This document shows, piece after piece, positions 35,301-42,612 of a stretch of 42,757 nucleotides of DNA. Where the stretch lies: contig NZ_JACJTR010000049.1 of the NCBI RefSeq assembly GCF_014698795.1, positions 1 to 42,757 of the forward strand, given 5' to 3'. Every line of letters begins with the position of its first letter. Position 1 is the first letter of the stretch. The translations under genes and the position numbers were made by a program. This DNA is from Nostoc sp. FACHB-892 (GTDB taxonomy: Bacteria; Cyanobacteriota; Cyanobacteriia; Cyanobacteriales; Nostocaceae). The notes under the pieces were generated by a model. The model did no database searches and was not told the DNA's origin. It saw only the letters and a list, made by a program, of their open reading frames with translations.

Positions 35301-35884
35301 GGGTCATGGGGTAACTGCTGCATTAGGAAGCGTGTACAAGCTTCTACAGTATCAGCACCCTGAACATATTCGGGGAGAAGAAAAACCAAACGAAATTTAT
35401 GCCATTCTGGTTTATGGCTGGCTGTGGTGTAAATTAAAGCACAGTGTTTTTTAATGAAGGGATGGGCTAGCGCTTCTTCAATGGTTAATTGGTGATCGTA
35501 AACTTTGATAGAATTGCCGTTAGCGTCCAGTATTGGTTTGCCGTCAGGATCACGGGCGATATTGGAATTATCAATGTCGAGTAGTAGCCACTGAGAACCG
35601 ATGACATTGGCCTTACTGCGCCATTTCGCCCCTAACAGTCCGGCACAGATGGCGTGACCTGCTTTTATGTGTTGCTGGACATCGGCTAGAGTGCCCTCTA
35701 CATCAATGAAGTTACCGGCCAGCTTCTTAAAGTCCCAGTCTTTGTTTTTTCCAGTTGCGTTAAACGCAAACTTGATTATCCGACTCTCAATCAACTCAAG
35801 TTTTGTCAAAGCAGCAGAATTTGCCCCTTGAGCATCTGCTGATTGCGCCGATACTGAGTGATTAAATTGTTGTAATGGTGACAT
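32306..35884 (-). CDS. Plasmid replication protein, primase-helicase type (CyRepA1-like)
   Basis: The 1192-residue protein has an N-terminal archaeo-eukaryotic-primase-like region (about 90-215; LLLDIDNS supplies the metal-binding D-x-D, and KFRLVFLLP follows) and a PriCT-like helical domain (about 265-350, ALSFIPPRTPGSGNYDECRQ). A helicase-like module has Walker A HPGLGKSYN (about 470). CGGCSLKNQC and nearby cysteines could hold a metal. I recall cyanobacterial plasmid initiators of this kind as CyRepA1. It would open the origin and prime replication. Start ATG 35884 has a strong GGAGGA SD. The gene fills 3.6 kb and is the only initiator candidate here. Confidence 0.8.
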   Translation of the reverse strand: MSPLQQFNHSVSAQSADAQGANSAALTKLELIESRIIKFAFNATGKNKDWDFKKLAGNFIDVEGTLADVQQHIKAGHAICAGLLGAKWRSKANVIGSQWLLLDIDNSNIARDPDGKPILDANGNSIKVYDHQLTIEEALAHPFIKKHCALIYTTASHKPEWHKFRLVFLLPEYVQGADTVEACTRFLMQQLPHDPACKDASRVFYGSTEAEFPLVNPEATLPAEWISEAIAIALHEREEYQLRIQEIESRRKEWREISLTEGWDIDQLIQNALSFIPPRTPGSGNYDECRQVLMALVNHYGPMDAEIIAEQWSPSIKGSTWNIHAKIRSFRRGGISIGTLFHIAKQYGFRFPKRQYEYNERDQGVISREQWELGRVREDLSSFQNLLKQALFTAVGIAPFSSIFKGFKAPPTPKPEPEIDTPSTNVIIYKRGNIPYITEVTGNISISCQPEEHITAWVEAVSKGWTQILDNSHPGLGKSYNAGQLTAGLFGVDKLIYQDANHRNPSTLPIETNFIDLPVRHNGFKLDPTRKTPLGEDFKLWTKAGETADTDGNCHRTYLFNAFRNKNFSSLDFEESGISPICGGCSLKNQCRFAYGDGFGFRFQKRTAIQNYSELRAHPDSTPITLTNAADQTFTVGRLWEEAGTLIKPVRSVDVNRNDFETTVGKLLLLEPNIMSQLQPALLVLHQLLTQQLKPNDRYGFDDASIRALLPAFPTGLDIEAIQQASEPDLTFLEDLDSIDITQDKQLKKSSAARYAAKKVVKDSARTAGREFLDLPNYWLPDFLEAWKGDGSFQSQWGVLSIYRRNPKHTELAVGAKFNIYLDATFKSEQLKLKLGINDPVLVIEQQRPDYGNLKVVNVTGLGKLPKNRSLPLSARVNALKETLKKLCPNLGIIDWKQIASLSEGHTEYGHFVDGRGVNRFSECDAIASFGIPYQNIGVLAAQYQVMTGERVNLEDKNSTFQKYLTDLIRAEIIQEIGRLRSHRRPNVELTFYFCADYDLGFLDRELPGVKLESVDAFQLCPEAGNASEQTGHAIVNALTQLWQSKQKITQPAIANIAEISQAWVSRFTQRWGGWQHFKKLLLLLLDSLNSGSNKNLADLDDDEKWLARTYFPMLIAESESSLPTVQEGVAEVAQVIGSTAMRRVLHRCSPAVRASLLMIILRCLPTEVYSDESILSTVARVQITCNSTVTL

Positions 35885-36105
35885 GAGAGCTATTCCTCCA
35901 GTTTGTGTGTTGGAGGAATTGGAGCTATCCCGAAAGTAATCTTTTAGTACAAACGTTCAAAAATATAATTTGATAAAATTTCTCAAACGCTGTTTACATC
36001 TGGTGAGCCAGTGTTACATTGGCTTTACACCGAATCATGTACGATAAAATTACTATTAGGGATATTAATTAGGCCGTTCAAACCCGATAACCCCAATTCC
36101 CTTTG

Positions 36106-36139
36106 AAAACCCTGCTGTCCTACCGGGACGCGGGGTTTT
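36106..36139. terminator. Bidirectional terminator-like hairpin
   Basis: AAAACCCTGCTGTCC-TACC-GGGACGCGGGGTTTT: a 15-bp imperfect stem with A and T runs on both sides. It lies 12 bp behind the stop of the minus-strand gene at 36151-36876, so it most likely ends that transcript. It can work in both directions. Confidence 0.7.
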
Positions 36140-36150
36140 CGTTGTTTTGC

Positions 36151-36876
36151 CTATGAGTACTTGGCTAAAGTCGTCTTGACAAACTCGATTACTTCCTCCT
36201 GTTGAATAATAAATGCAGTGCCTTTTCTTCTAAGAGCCAGAATTTTCATACTTCCAACTTCAGAATAAAGGTGTGAATTGTGATCAATAGCCGCCTTGGT
36301 GGGAGGCCATAAGACCAAAACTTTTGCTGAGGGCGTTTTTGTAGCTTCACGGGAAGACATTGCAAACAAGTCCCTGTTCTTGCTCAACCACTTCTCGTAA
36401 TCTGCCAATTCAAGCAGTGGGCAAGGATTCCAAACTTTTAGTCCATGTTTGTCTTTCCTCTTGATCTGCAAAACCTCTCTAGCTTCGTTGTAGACAATCT
36501 CCTTATCTCCTATTGAGCGAATGGAGATAAACAGGTGAATTTTTCGCTCAAATCTCACAAACAAGTCGATAGGGTTCTTATCTTCTATCTTCAGCACCGG
36601 AAAGACTTGTATTCCTTGGTTTTTAAACTCATCCAAAAGCGAAGTTGTTAATTTTTCCAGCCTTGCAAGTTTTTGAATTCTTACCAATGGCTTGTAAGCC
36701 AATGCAAAAGCTGCCCAGCCTACTGGAGTAATAAAGCCGCCTGTAGCAAGTGCTGTACCGCTAACCGCTAGAGCCAAAGCGGATTCATAGTCTTTCGCCT
36801 CCCTAATCATCTCTAACGCCGCTTCATTGTGCGGCGGGAGTTGAAAATCGCTTGGTAGGTCTTTCTGGATCAACAT
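36151..36876 (-). CDS. Hypothetical protein with hydrophobic N-terminal segment
   Basis: The 241-residue protein is of unknown family. Residues about 33-62 (ALALAVSGTALATGGFITPV, then GWAAFALAY) form a hydrophobic hairpin that may sit in the membrane. The C-terminal part is mixed alpha/beta: PIDLFVRFERKIHLFISIRS and SAKVLVLWPPTK look like core strands. A nuclease-like fold is possible, but I cannot show the catalytic residues. It has a terminator-like hairpin behind it and stands between the replication gene and a small RHH gene. Start ATG 36876, no strong SD. Confidence 0.6.
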   Translation of the reverse strand: MLIQKDLPSDFQLPPHNEAALEMIREAKDYESALALAVSGTALATGGFITPVGWAAFALAYKPLVRIQKLARLEKLTTSLLDEFKNQGIQVFPVLKIEDKNPIDLFVRFERKIHLFISIRSIGDKEIVYNEAREVLQIKRKDKHGLKVWNPCPLLELADYEKWLSKNRDLFAMSSREATKTPSAKVLVLWPPTKAAIDHNSHLYSEVGSMKILALRRKGTAFIIQQEEVIEFVKTTLAKYS

Positions 36877-37017
36877 TGGCTAAATCAAAAATTGTTTTGG
36901 CTGCTGACTAATGTCTCATCCGTTACAGTGTCAAATTTATCCTCATCTAAACTATCTAGTTAATTTTTACTAAGGAATGTATCTTGCTTAGGCTAAGTTC
37001 CACCGAAAGTGGTCGCC

Positions 37018-37206
37018 CTAATCTTCATCCTGCTTTTTTGATTTATTTGTTTTTGTGTGTCTTGTCGCGATCGCTTCGGAAGCAAGAATTTTTACCATTT
37101 GACTCATAGAGCGTTTTTCAGTTTTTGCTTCAGCAGTTATCAATTCATAGAGTGCTAAATCATCTTCATCAGTGAAATAAATATTTAGTCTAGTTCCTGT
37201 GGGCAT
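37018..37206 (-). CDS. Small ribbon-helix-helix protein (CopG/ParG-like)
   Basis: The 62-residue protein has a strand RLNIYFTDEDDLALYELITA, then helix SMSQMVKILASEAI, and a lysine-rich tail. This is the size and pattern of ribbon-helix-helix repressors such as CopG or the small partners of partition ATPases. A perfect 19-bp palindrome 70 bp upstream (37276-37294), in the divergent promoter region shared with the actin-like gene, is its likely operator. It may thus control itself and the actin-like operon. This is inference from position. Confidence 0.7.
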   Translation of the reverse strand: MPTGTRLNIYFTDEDDLALYELITAEAKTEKRSMSQMVKILASEAIATRHTKTNKSKKQDED

Positions 37207-37275
37207 CGTAACACTGTCTGGTGTTGGAATAACCCTATTCTCAGTCTAAACCTCTTACTTGTCACTGGTGTTGTG

Positions 37276-37294
37276 TAGTGTTATGATAACACTA
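37276..37294. promoter_or_regulatory. 19-bp palindrome in the divergent promoter region
   Basis: TAGTGTTATGATAACACTA is perfect, with 9-bp arms around one G. It lies between the RHH gene (start 37206) and the actin-like gene (start 37444). Partial matches (GTAACACT near 37208; AGTGTTAC near 36010) lie close by. It is the likely operator for the RHH protein. Confidence 0.6.
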
Positions 37295-37443
37295 TAAGCC
37301 AGAAAACGACACAAAACAAAGGCAAGTGAAGCCAGAAAGTGAAGTTAAGGCTAACCAATAACTGGATAACTGGATTTGAGTCTATTTTGTTAAAAATGGG
37401 CTTAAATTCCTACAATTAAAGACTTTCACCAACCATCAGAACC

Positions 37444-38559
37444 ATGACAACGACATACACCAATGCCAAAAACTGGCTCGTCCAAGCAGACTTGTTAGCC
37501 AAATCAGGGCTAACTGACCTTATCGCCGGAAAAGATTCAGGTGCAGGGTATGGCAAAGCAATCATCGGTGATTTTTCGATCATGATGCCAGCCGTATACT
37601 CACTTGTTCGCAACCGAAACATCATGCACCACGAAACAATCTCAAAAGATGGGGCATGGGTACGTTATCTAGAAGGAACGCGGCTTGACTTAAAAGATGT
37701 TCAATTCTTTTGGGGTAGTGCGGCTCTAGCGCAAAGTGACCACACCCTGTTACACGAGGACAAAGCCAAAAAAGCAGAACTGGCACTAGAAAGCATCCTT
37801 GCAGACTTAGCAGTTCTGAATATTCCCGATGGGTTCAAGCTTTCGATTAGTTTGAGCAACCATAACCCCGAACGCTGGGGCCAAGAGATTAAACGCAGAG
37901 TTGAAGGGACTCACACCTTTGAACATTTGCACCCTGTAACTCGTTCCATTGTCAGCAAGACAGTTGAAATCGTAGTCACAGGCATTTACCCCGAAGGTTT
38001 TGGAAGCATTGCCCACTGCTTATTTGGTGAAGCATCCCTGGTACTTGACCCGTCAGAATTAGCGATCGCACTTGATATCGGTTCATCAACTTGGCTTGTA
38101 ACTGTCTTTAACGGCAGTGGTGCAGTGATTGACCGTCACTTGATTGAAGGTGGAGCGGGTGAACTGCACAGCATGATTGCCGGATCTCTCGACAAGCGAA
38201 ACGACAGAGTGAGCTTGCTATCCAAGGATGTGAAGCACTCGCCCAGCTTGGTGAACCAGGGAATTATCGAAGGCACTTTCACTTATGGCGGCAACCACCT
38301 CACAGGCAAGAAGTTTGAAACCGAGTACAGCCAATGTCTAGATGAATGGTGGAGTAACAGGATTGAGAAATTCGCCAACTTCGTGACTGCTGGCAATTAT
38401 CTAGACCGCGCTAAATACCTTGTCGCCTGGGGTGGGGGTGTTTCTCTGCCCGTGGTGGATCAGAACTTAGCCGGTTTAGGCTTTGTGGTTTTGAATAATC
38501 CCCAGTTCATCAATGCCTTGGGGTTGAAACTATTAACTCAAATTTCTTTGGGAGCCTAA
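37444..38559 (+). CDS. Actin-like ATPase (ParM/StbA family)
   Basis: The 371-residue protein has the actin-fold nucleotide motifs: phosphate-1-like IAGKDSGAGYGKAII (27-41), phosphate-2 LDIGSSTWLVTVF (about 209-221), GGAGEL (about 237) and the adenosine motif AWGGGVSLP (about 333). ParM-like proteins polymerise with ATP and push plasmid copies apart. A 77-residue protein follows after 3 nt, in the position of ParR. Further genes lead to an FtsK-like ATPase, which is not part of classical ParMRC. The replicon also has ParAB, so this may be a second segregation or a different filament-based system. Confidence 0.8.
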   Translation: MTTTYTNAKNWLVQADLLAKSGLTDLIAGKDSGAGYGKAIIGDFSIMMPAVYSLVRNRNIMHHETISKDGAWVRYLEGTRLDLKDVQFFWGSAALAQSDHTLLHEDKAKKAELALESILADLAVLNIPDGFKLSISLSNHNPERWGQEIKRRVEGTHTFEHLHPVTRSIVSKTVEIVVTGIYPEGFGSIAHCLFGEASLVLDPSELAIALDIGSSTWLVTVFNGSGAVIDRHLIEGGAGELHSMIAGSLDKRNDRVSLLSKDVKHSPSLVNQGIIEGTFTYGGNHLTGKKFETEYSQCLDEWWSNRIEKFANFVTAGNYLDRAKYLVAWGGGVSLPVVDQNLAGLGFVVLNNPQFINALGLKLLTQISLGA

Positions 38560-38562
38560 TTA

Positions 38563-38796
38563 ATGAATTACGAATCTCGGCGTATAACCATCTCCTACCT
38601 AGCAGTAATTGAATTGTGCAAGATGTTTGATTTACCCCAAGATGCGCCAACACAAGCATTATCAGCAGGTGTAGAGAAGCTGATTTTTCAACACGGTAAT
38701 GTACAACCATCGCCCAAAGTTGAAACAGCGCAATCTACACAGCCCAATAAATCAGCACTTAGCGCAATGGTCACTAATTTCAAGGGGGCAGCATGA
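38563..38796 (+). CDS. Small partner of the actin-like protein (ParR-like position)
   Basis: The 77-residue protein reads RRITISYLAVIELCKMFDLP, a possible short ribbon-helix-helix start, followed by a disordered tail. It begins 3 nt after the actin-like stop, the place and size expected for a ParR-type adaptor. The frame continues after the TGA stop as TEPKQVQLEVIELVEFCEN to a second stop at 38854-38856. That sequence looks like a natural amphipathic C-terminal helix, so the TGA could be a nonsense mutation or be read through. The ParR identity is positional inference. Confidence 0.6.
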   Translation: MNYESRRITISYLAVIELCKMFDLPQDAPTQALSAGVEKLIFQHGNVQPSPKVETAQSTQPNKSALSAMVTNFKGAA

Positions 38797-38952
38797 ACAG
38801 AACCAAAGCAAGTGCAGCTGGAGGTTATTGAACTTGTTGAGTTTTGTGAGAACTGATGATGAAGCGATTGCACCGACGACCAATCATTGCAATCGCCCCA
38901 CAAAGTATGTATCTCTCGCCGCAAAAACGAAAGTACACAAGGATTCTAACAA

Positions 38953-39369
38953 ATGACACTCGATTATAGAAATCCCAATGATTGGGGGCGCTGTTCTTTC
39001 ACTGATAATGCTTTGAAACTCCAGCAATTTAAGGCTCTTAACCCAACAGCTACGAAGCGCGAAATAAATAGTTTTCTTTGCAGCCTTTACTTACCCCTCA
39101 CAGGAACTGAATTCTTAGCAACTCATTCAACCATTGATGAGCATCCATACTCTGCTGCATTTGGTCAATTCTTGGGTAATGGTATTGACCCTGATATTGC
39201 AAATATATTGGCGTTTGGTGAGAAGAGATTTGATTTAATTTCTGATGATTTTGACGACCCCATAAGGCAATTAGCAGCGAGAATTTATAGCCGATTTGAA
39301 GAGATGGGTTACTGGAATGAAGTGCCAGACTCTGACGATGATATCAACTACGACTTAATACCTTATTAG
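38953..39369 (+). CDS. Hypothetical protein of the actin-like cluster
   Basis: The 138-residue acidic, soluble protein has no recognised family. It contains TDNALKLQQFKALNPTATKR, a helical part, and ends in a very acidic tail (VPDSDDDINYDLIPY). It follows the ParR-sized gene after 156 bp and precedes the next gene by 8 bp, so it belongs to the same transcript at least downstream. Its role is unknown. Confidence 0.65.
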   Translation: MTLDYRNPNDWGRCSFTDNALKLQQFKALNPTATKREINSFLCSLYLPLTGTEFLATHSTIDEHPYSAAFGQFLGNGIDPDIANILAFGEKRFDLISDDFDDPIRQLAARIYSRFEEMGYWNEVPDSDDDINYDLIPY

Positions 39370-39377
39370 GAGATTAA

Positions 39378-40049
39378 ATGGCACGTAATTTTGGAGCAGC
39401 AAAACTCAAAAATCATATTCCCAATAATGCCCCCGGTACGTTAGGAGCAATGGGGAGACTGTTTGATGTGTCGGCCGAGGAGTTCAACAAAGCTTTACAG
39501 GGAGATCAAACGGTAATCACCAAAATTGCAGACATGGCGCGACTGTCTGACACAGCTAAGGCTAATCTGCCTAAAGCTTTGGAGGCATACCGAAAAATCA
39601 TTGAAACCACCGGAGATGTAAACCAAGCCTACGCTGAACTGGTGCAATTGACCCAAAAACACGGAACGCAAACCCTGAAAGCTATCAACACCAGTAAGAC
39701 AGGAGAGCAGCGTTTCAAAAACGAGATGTCCGAGATGCAGGCAGAACACGTCAACGCCACCACTGCCGAGGCCACCCGTCACGCGCAACGCTCATCCTTG
39801 ATTCAGATATCTGGGGCTACTGCGGACTTGATGGCGATCGCAAAATATGAGGCTGATTTAATCAAGGCATCCAACAAAGTCCCAGAAGCCCAAGACGCAG
39901 CAGATCGCGCTTATGAAAACGCCGTAACTAGCGCACTGTGGACAAACGGTAGTGAAGCGAAAACCGACCGCATACCCAAGCCCAATTACTCGCGCACTGC
40001 TGGCATTAGCCGAGTAGGGCAGTGGTTCAGGAATTTTATGGGCATCTAA
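39378..40049 (+). CDS. Hypothetical helical protein of the actin-like cluster
   Basis: The 223-residue protein is almost entirely helical, with a long coiled-coil-like middle (about 95-185, LVQLTQKHGTQTLKAINTSK) and a basic C-terminus (KPNYSRTAGISRVGQWFRNF). It has no membrane segment and no catalytic motif. It might be a filament linker or a structural component. The SD is AGGAG, 6 nt before the ATG, 8 nt after the previous stop. It is followed by a strong terminator-like hairpin. Confidence 0.65.
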   Translation: MARNFGAAKLKNHIPNNAPGTLGAMGRLFDVSAEEFNKALQGDQTVITKIADMARLSDTAKANLPKALEAYRKIIETTGDVNQAYAELVQLTQKHGTQTLKAINTSKTGEQRFKNEMSEMQAEHVNATTAEATRHAQRSSLIQISGATADLMAIAKYEADLIKASNKVPEAQDAADRAYENAVTSALWTNGSEAKTDRIPKPNYSRTAGISRVGQWFRNFMGI

Positions 40050-40061
40050 CCATAGTTAGCT

Positions 40062-40095
40062 AAAAGCCAGTAGTGACGGTAAACTCTGGCTTTTT
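40062..40095 (+). terminator. Intrinsic terminator or attenuator within the cluster
   Basis: AAAAGCCAG pairs perfectly with CTGGCTTTT around a 15-nt loop and runs into TTTTTCTGTTT. It lies 12 bp after the 39378-40049 stop and 25 bp before the next gene. It would lower expression of the two membrane genes relative to the upstream genes. Confidence 0.75.
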
Positions 40096-40119
40096 CTGTT
40101 TCACCCAGGCGAGGTAAAC

Positions 40120-40698
40120 ATGAATGAAATTGATTCCCTATTATCACAGTTCCAAAACACCAGTGAACAGTCCACACCGTTAATGTGGGGTGAAACTACT
40201 TCAGAAAAACCGACCCCAGAGAGCGAAGACGGCGAACGGCTAGAGCAATCTATTAGGGATGTATTCAGCAATAAACAACTCCTCAACAAAGCACTCAAGA
40301 CATTTTTGGGCGTATTCACCGCTAACACTGGAGTCAGCCTACTAACAAGTCTTGGGATTGGGGCGATCGCTTCTGGCACTTTAAGCAGCATTGTACTAGG
40401 GCTATTTTTCGCTGATACCCTTACTAAAATTCACTATGACGGCAGAATCCACATTGGTAAAGACTTCATGGTAGCCACTGCTCAGACGGTGAGTGTAGGG
40501 GCTTCGTTGTGGATTGCCTTTGATGAATATAGGGCAGTGTCAGAAGCAACTAATACAGGTAAGACACGGTTCTATCAGGAGGTTAAAACCTACGAAGTTA
40601 AGCCAACTCCCAAGAGTGAAATACCTTGGGGCTTGATTGGGGTAGGTGCTTTTGTGTTGTTGGTGATTGCAGCAATCGTCAGGGGAACAAACCAATGA
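40120..40698 (+). CDS. Membrane protein coupled to the FtsK-like ATPase
   Basis: The 192-residue protein has a polar N-terminus (1-60), two to three membrane helices around 68-130 (SLLTSLGIGAIASGTLSSIV, VSVGASLWIAFDEY) and a C-terminal helix GLIGVGAFVLLVIAAIVRG. No family is recognised. Its stop overlaps the ATG of the ATPase (ATGA), so the two are made together and probably form a membrane complex. A terminator-like hairpin precedes it. Confidence 0.7.
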   Translation: MNEIDSLLSQFQNTSEQSTPLMWGETTSEKPTPESEDGERLEQSIRDVFSNKQLLNKALKTFLGVFTANTGVSLLTSLGIGAIASGTLSSIVLGLFFADTLTKIHYDGRIHIGKDFMVATAQTVSVGASLWIAFDEYRAVSEATNTGKTRFYQEVKTYEVKPTPKSEIPWGLIGVGAFVLLVIAAIVRGTNQ

Positions 40699-42518
40699 AA
40701 CGCAAACAATTTGAAGAATACTTGCGTTCGGGAACAGCCAACAATATCACTGTGGGGGTGCTGGCAACCATTGGGTTAATTTGTGGGGCAAAGTCATTCA
40801 CAGGCACTCAGATTAGTTTGGTTGAATATTGCTTCATCCCCGAAAAGCTCACTCATCCAGTTAACCGTCAAAGGTACTGCACTCCAGAGAAACGTTATGT
40901 AATGCCCGAAAGCGAGTTTTACAGCGAAGCTTACACACCAGCTAACCCAGAGTTTCAACGTGATAACTTCCTGCCAACCAAAGCAACCCGCTTAAGAATA
41001 ATAGAACCAAGTAACCCTCATAAGCCGATTTGGGGATTAGCTTCAGTGTTATTCGTTGGTGGAGCTTATGGGTTATCCAAAGCTAGGGAATGGCGATTAA
41101 TCCAACTAATGCCTTCAGTTAGGGAAGAAATTCGTAGCAACTGGTTAATTTCTAAACTTTGGTACGGGTTAAGGCTCCACAAAGAAAGCTACACCGCGCA
41201 GTTAGACTACGAATTTCACCAATGGACGGAGAATAGACGGGTAAGAGAAGCGCAGTTGTCAAAAATGACACCGCAAGAGTTAGCTATCTTTCAAGAGCAG
41301 GTACGTTTGAGGGCAGAAGCCGAAGCACGGGCGCAACTACAGCAGGCGACTGGACAACCCGCCGCAGCATTGCCGGGGCAGTCAATGCAGGATATTGCTA
41401 ATCCTGGGGATAAGGTTGAAGGAAGCTCTCAAAAGACGCTACAACAAAATACGAATAGTAGCCTTGACCCATCAGAAGCTCTTGCCCTCAATACTTTGCA
41501 AGCCTTAGCGAGAGCCGATAGTTCTACTGCTTTAGTCGCTGCACCGGGAAGCGGTAAATCAGTAACCCTCAATTACTTAATTGGGCGGATTTTGGCTGAT
41601 TCCCCAGGGGCGGACATCTGGGTAATTAGCGCTAAGAATGATAGTTTTTGCGGTTTACGGGAGAAAGAAAGGGTAATTGTCTTTGACGGGGAAAACCCAG
41701 ACCTAGCCAAAGAGGTAATTGACAACTTTTACACCGACTACAAAAAGCGTAAGCAACTACCAGAATCAAAGCGCGAATCCTTACCGCCATTGATTCTAAT
41801 TTTGGATGACTGGTTAGTGATTGCTGACCAATTAAGTAAGCATTACTCTGACTGGAATTATGGGGGTAAATTACTTGATGTTTTACTGATTGGTCGAGAG
41901 TTTAATACTAAGTTTATTGCTTCCCTACAGTCTTTTAATTTGGCGGCTTTGGGCATTGAAAAGATGGATGCTCAAACGAGAATGTGTTTGAATTTATTGC
42001 TGTTAGGTAATAGGTATATCAAGAATGGAAGGGAGCAAGAATCTTATGGGGTGCTGGAGTTGATTTTAAATAGAGGTGACATTATCCCAGGTAAGCAAGA
42101 ACGGGAGCAAATTAAATCTAAATACTTGGATATTAAAGCAGTCTCTTATAAAAACTTGCGCCCAGTTATGATTGCTTCCGTTGGGGGTTTTGTTGTGGCA
42201 TTAATGCCAAGATTATCTAATCAAGTTAACCCGATTGCTTCGGAGCAGGAATATCTAGATAGAGTATTTGACCTGGAATTTAATTTAAGTCCGACTCACC
42301 AGATACATCCTAAACCATTATCTGAAGTGGCTAACAAGATTTATGAATACTTCCAGAATGTGAAGTCGAAAACGCCAAAAACATTACGTGATTTGAAGAA
42401 GGCAGATAGGTTGTCCGGCTATTCAGAATCAGAATTAATTGATGGTTTAGCTGAATTAGTTAAGACTGAAAAGGTAAATTCTGATGCTCCTGATAGCTAC
42501 TCTCTCCCTGATTGGTGA
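40695..42518 (+). CDS. Membrane-anchored FtsK/VirD4-like ATPase
   Basis: Starting at ATG 40695 (overlapping the previous stop, SD AGGGGA), the 607-residue protein has two membrane helices (about 18-38 and 112-128) enclosing a roughly 70-residue loop with two cysteines (46 and 62). A helical stalk with a glutamine/alanine-rich linker (200-260) leads to a RecA-like domain with Walker A VAAPGSGKSV (281-290) and Walker B LILILDDW (366-373). This layout is that of DNA pumps and coupling proteins (FtsK, TraD, VirD4). No intact relaxase or type IV secretion genes accompany it, so its substrate is open. It could move plasmid DNA during segregation. Confidence 0.78.
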   Translation: MKRKQFEEYLRSGTANNITVGVLATIGLICGAKSFTGTQISLVEYCFIPEKLTHPVNRQRYCTPEKRYVMPESEFYSEAYTPANPEFQRDNFLPTKATRLRIIEPSNPHKPIWGLASVLFVGGAYGLSKAREWRLIQLMPSVREEIRSNWLISKLWYGLRLHKESYTAQLDYEFHQWTENRRVREAQLSKMTPQELAIFQEQVRLRAEAEARAQLQQATGQPAAALPGQSMQDIANPGDKVEGSSQKTLQQNTNSSLDPSEALALNTLQALARADSSTALVAAPGSGKSVTLNYLIGRILADSPGADIWVISAKNDSFCGLREKERVIVFDGENPDLAKEVIDNFYTDYKKRKQLPESKRESLPPLILILDDWLVIADQLSKHYSDWNYGGKLLDVLLIGREFNTKFIASLQSFNLAALGIEKMDAQTRMCLNLLLLGNRYIKNGREQESYGVLELILNRGDIIPGKQEREQIKSKYLDIKAVSYKNLRPVMIASVGGFVVALMPRLSNQVNPIASEQEYLDRVFDLEFNLSPTHQIHPKPLSEVANKIYEYFQNVKSKTPKTLRDLKKADRLSGYSESELIDGLAELVKTEKVNSDAPDSYSLPDW

Positions 42519-42612
42519 AAGTCCTGCCGTGATGCCGTGATCATAAAAGGGGATGTTTTACAGGCTTTTCTGAGTGGACACGGCATACGGCACAATCACG
42601 GCAATCCATGCG
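42519..42612. repeat. CGGCA-motif cluster and stem-loop near the circle junction
   Basis: TGCCGTGATGCCGTG (42525-42539) pairs with CACGGCATACGGCA (42579-42592) with one bulge around a 39-nt loop. More CGGCA motifs continue through 42600-42665 (equal to 1-53). Together there are about seven motifs upstream of the response regulator gene: two in one orientation, the rest in the other. They may be iterons or operator sites; the hairpin could also end the ATPase transcript, though no T-run follows. Confidence 0.55.

Noticed and set aside
38699..38956. Plus-strand 85-codon frame after the ParR-like gene
   Set aside because: It starts inside the 38563-38796 gene in another frame and has no ribosome binding site; the in-frame continuation of the ParR-like gene explains the DNA better.
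40626..40694. Longer N-terminus for the FtsK-like ATPase
   Set aside because: The upstream part lies in the preceding gene and reads as out-of-frame sequence; the ATG at 40695 has an SD and the ATGA overlap.
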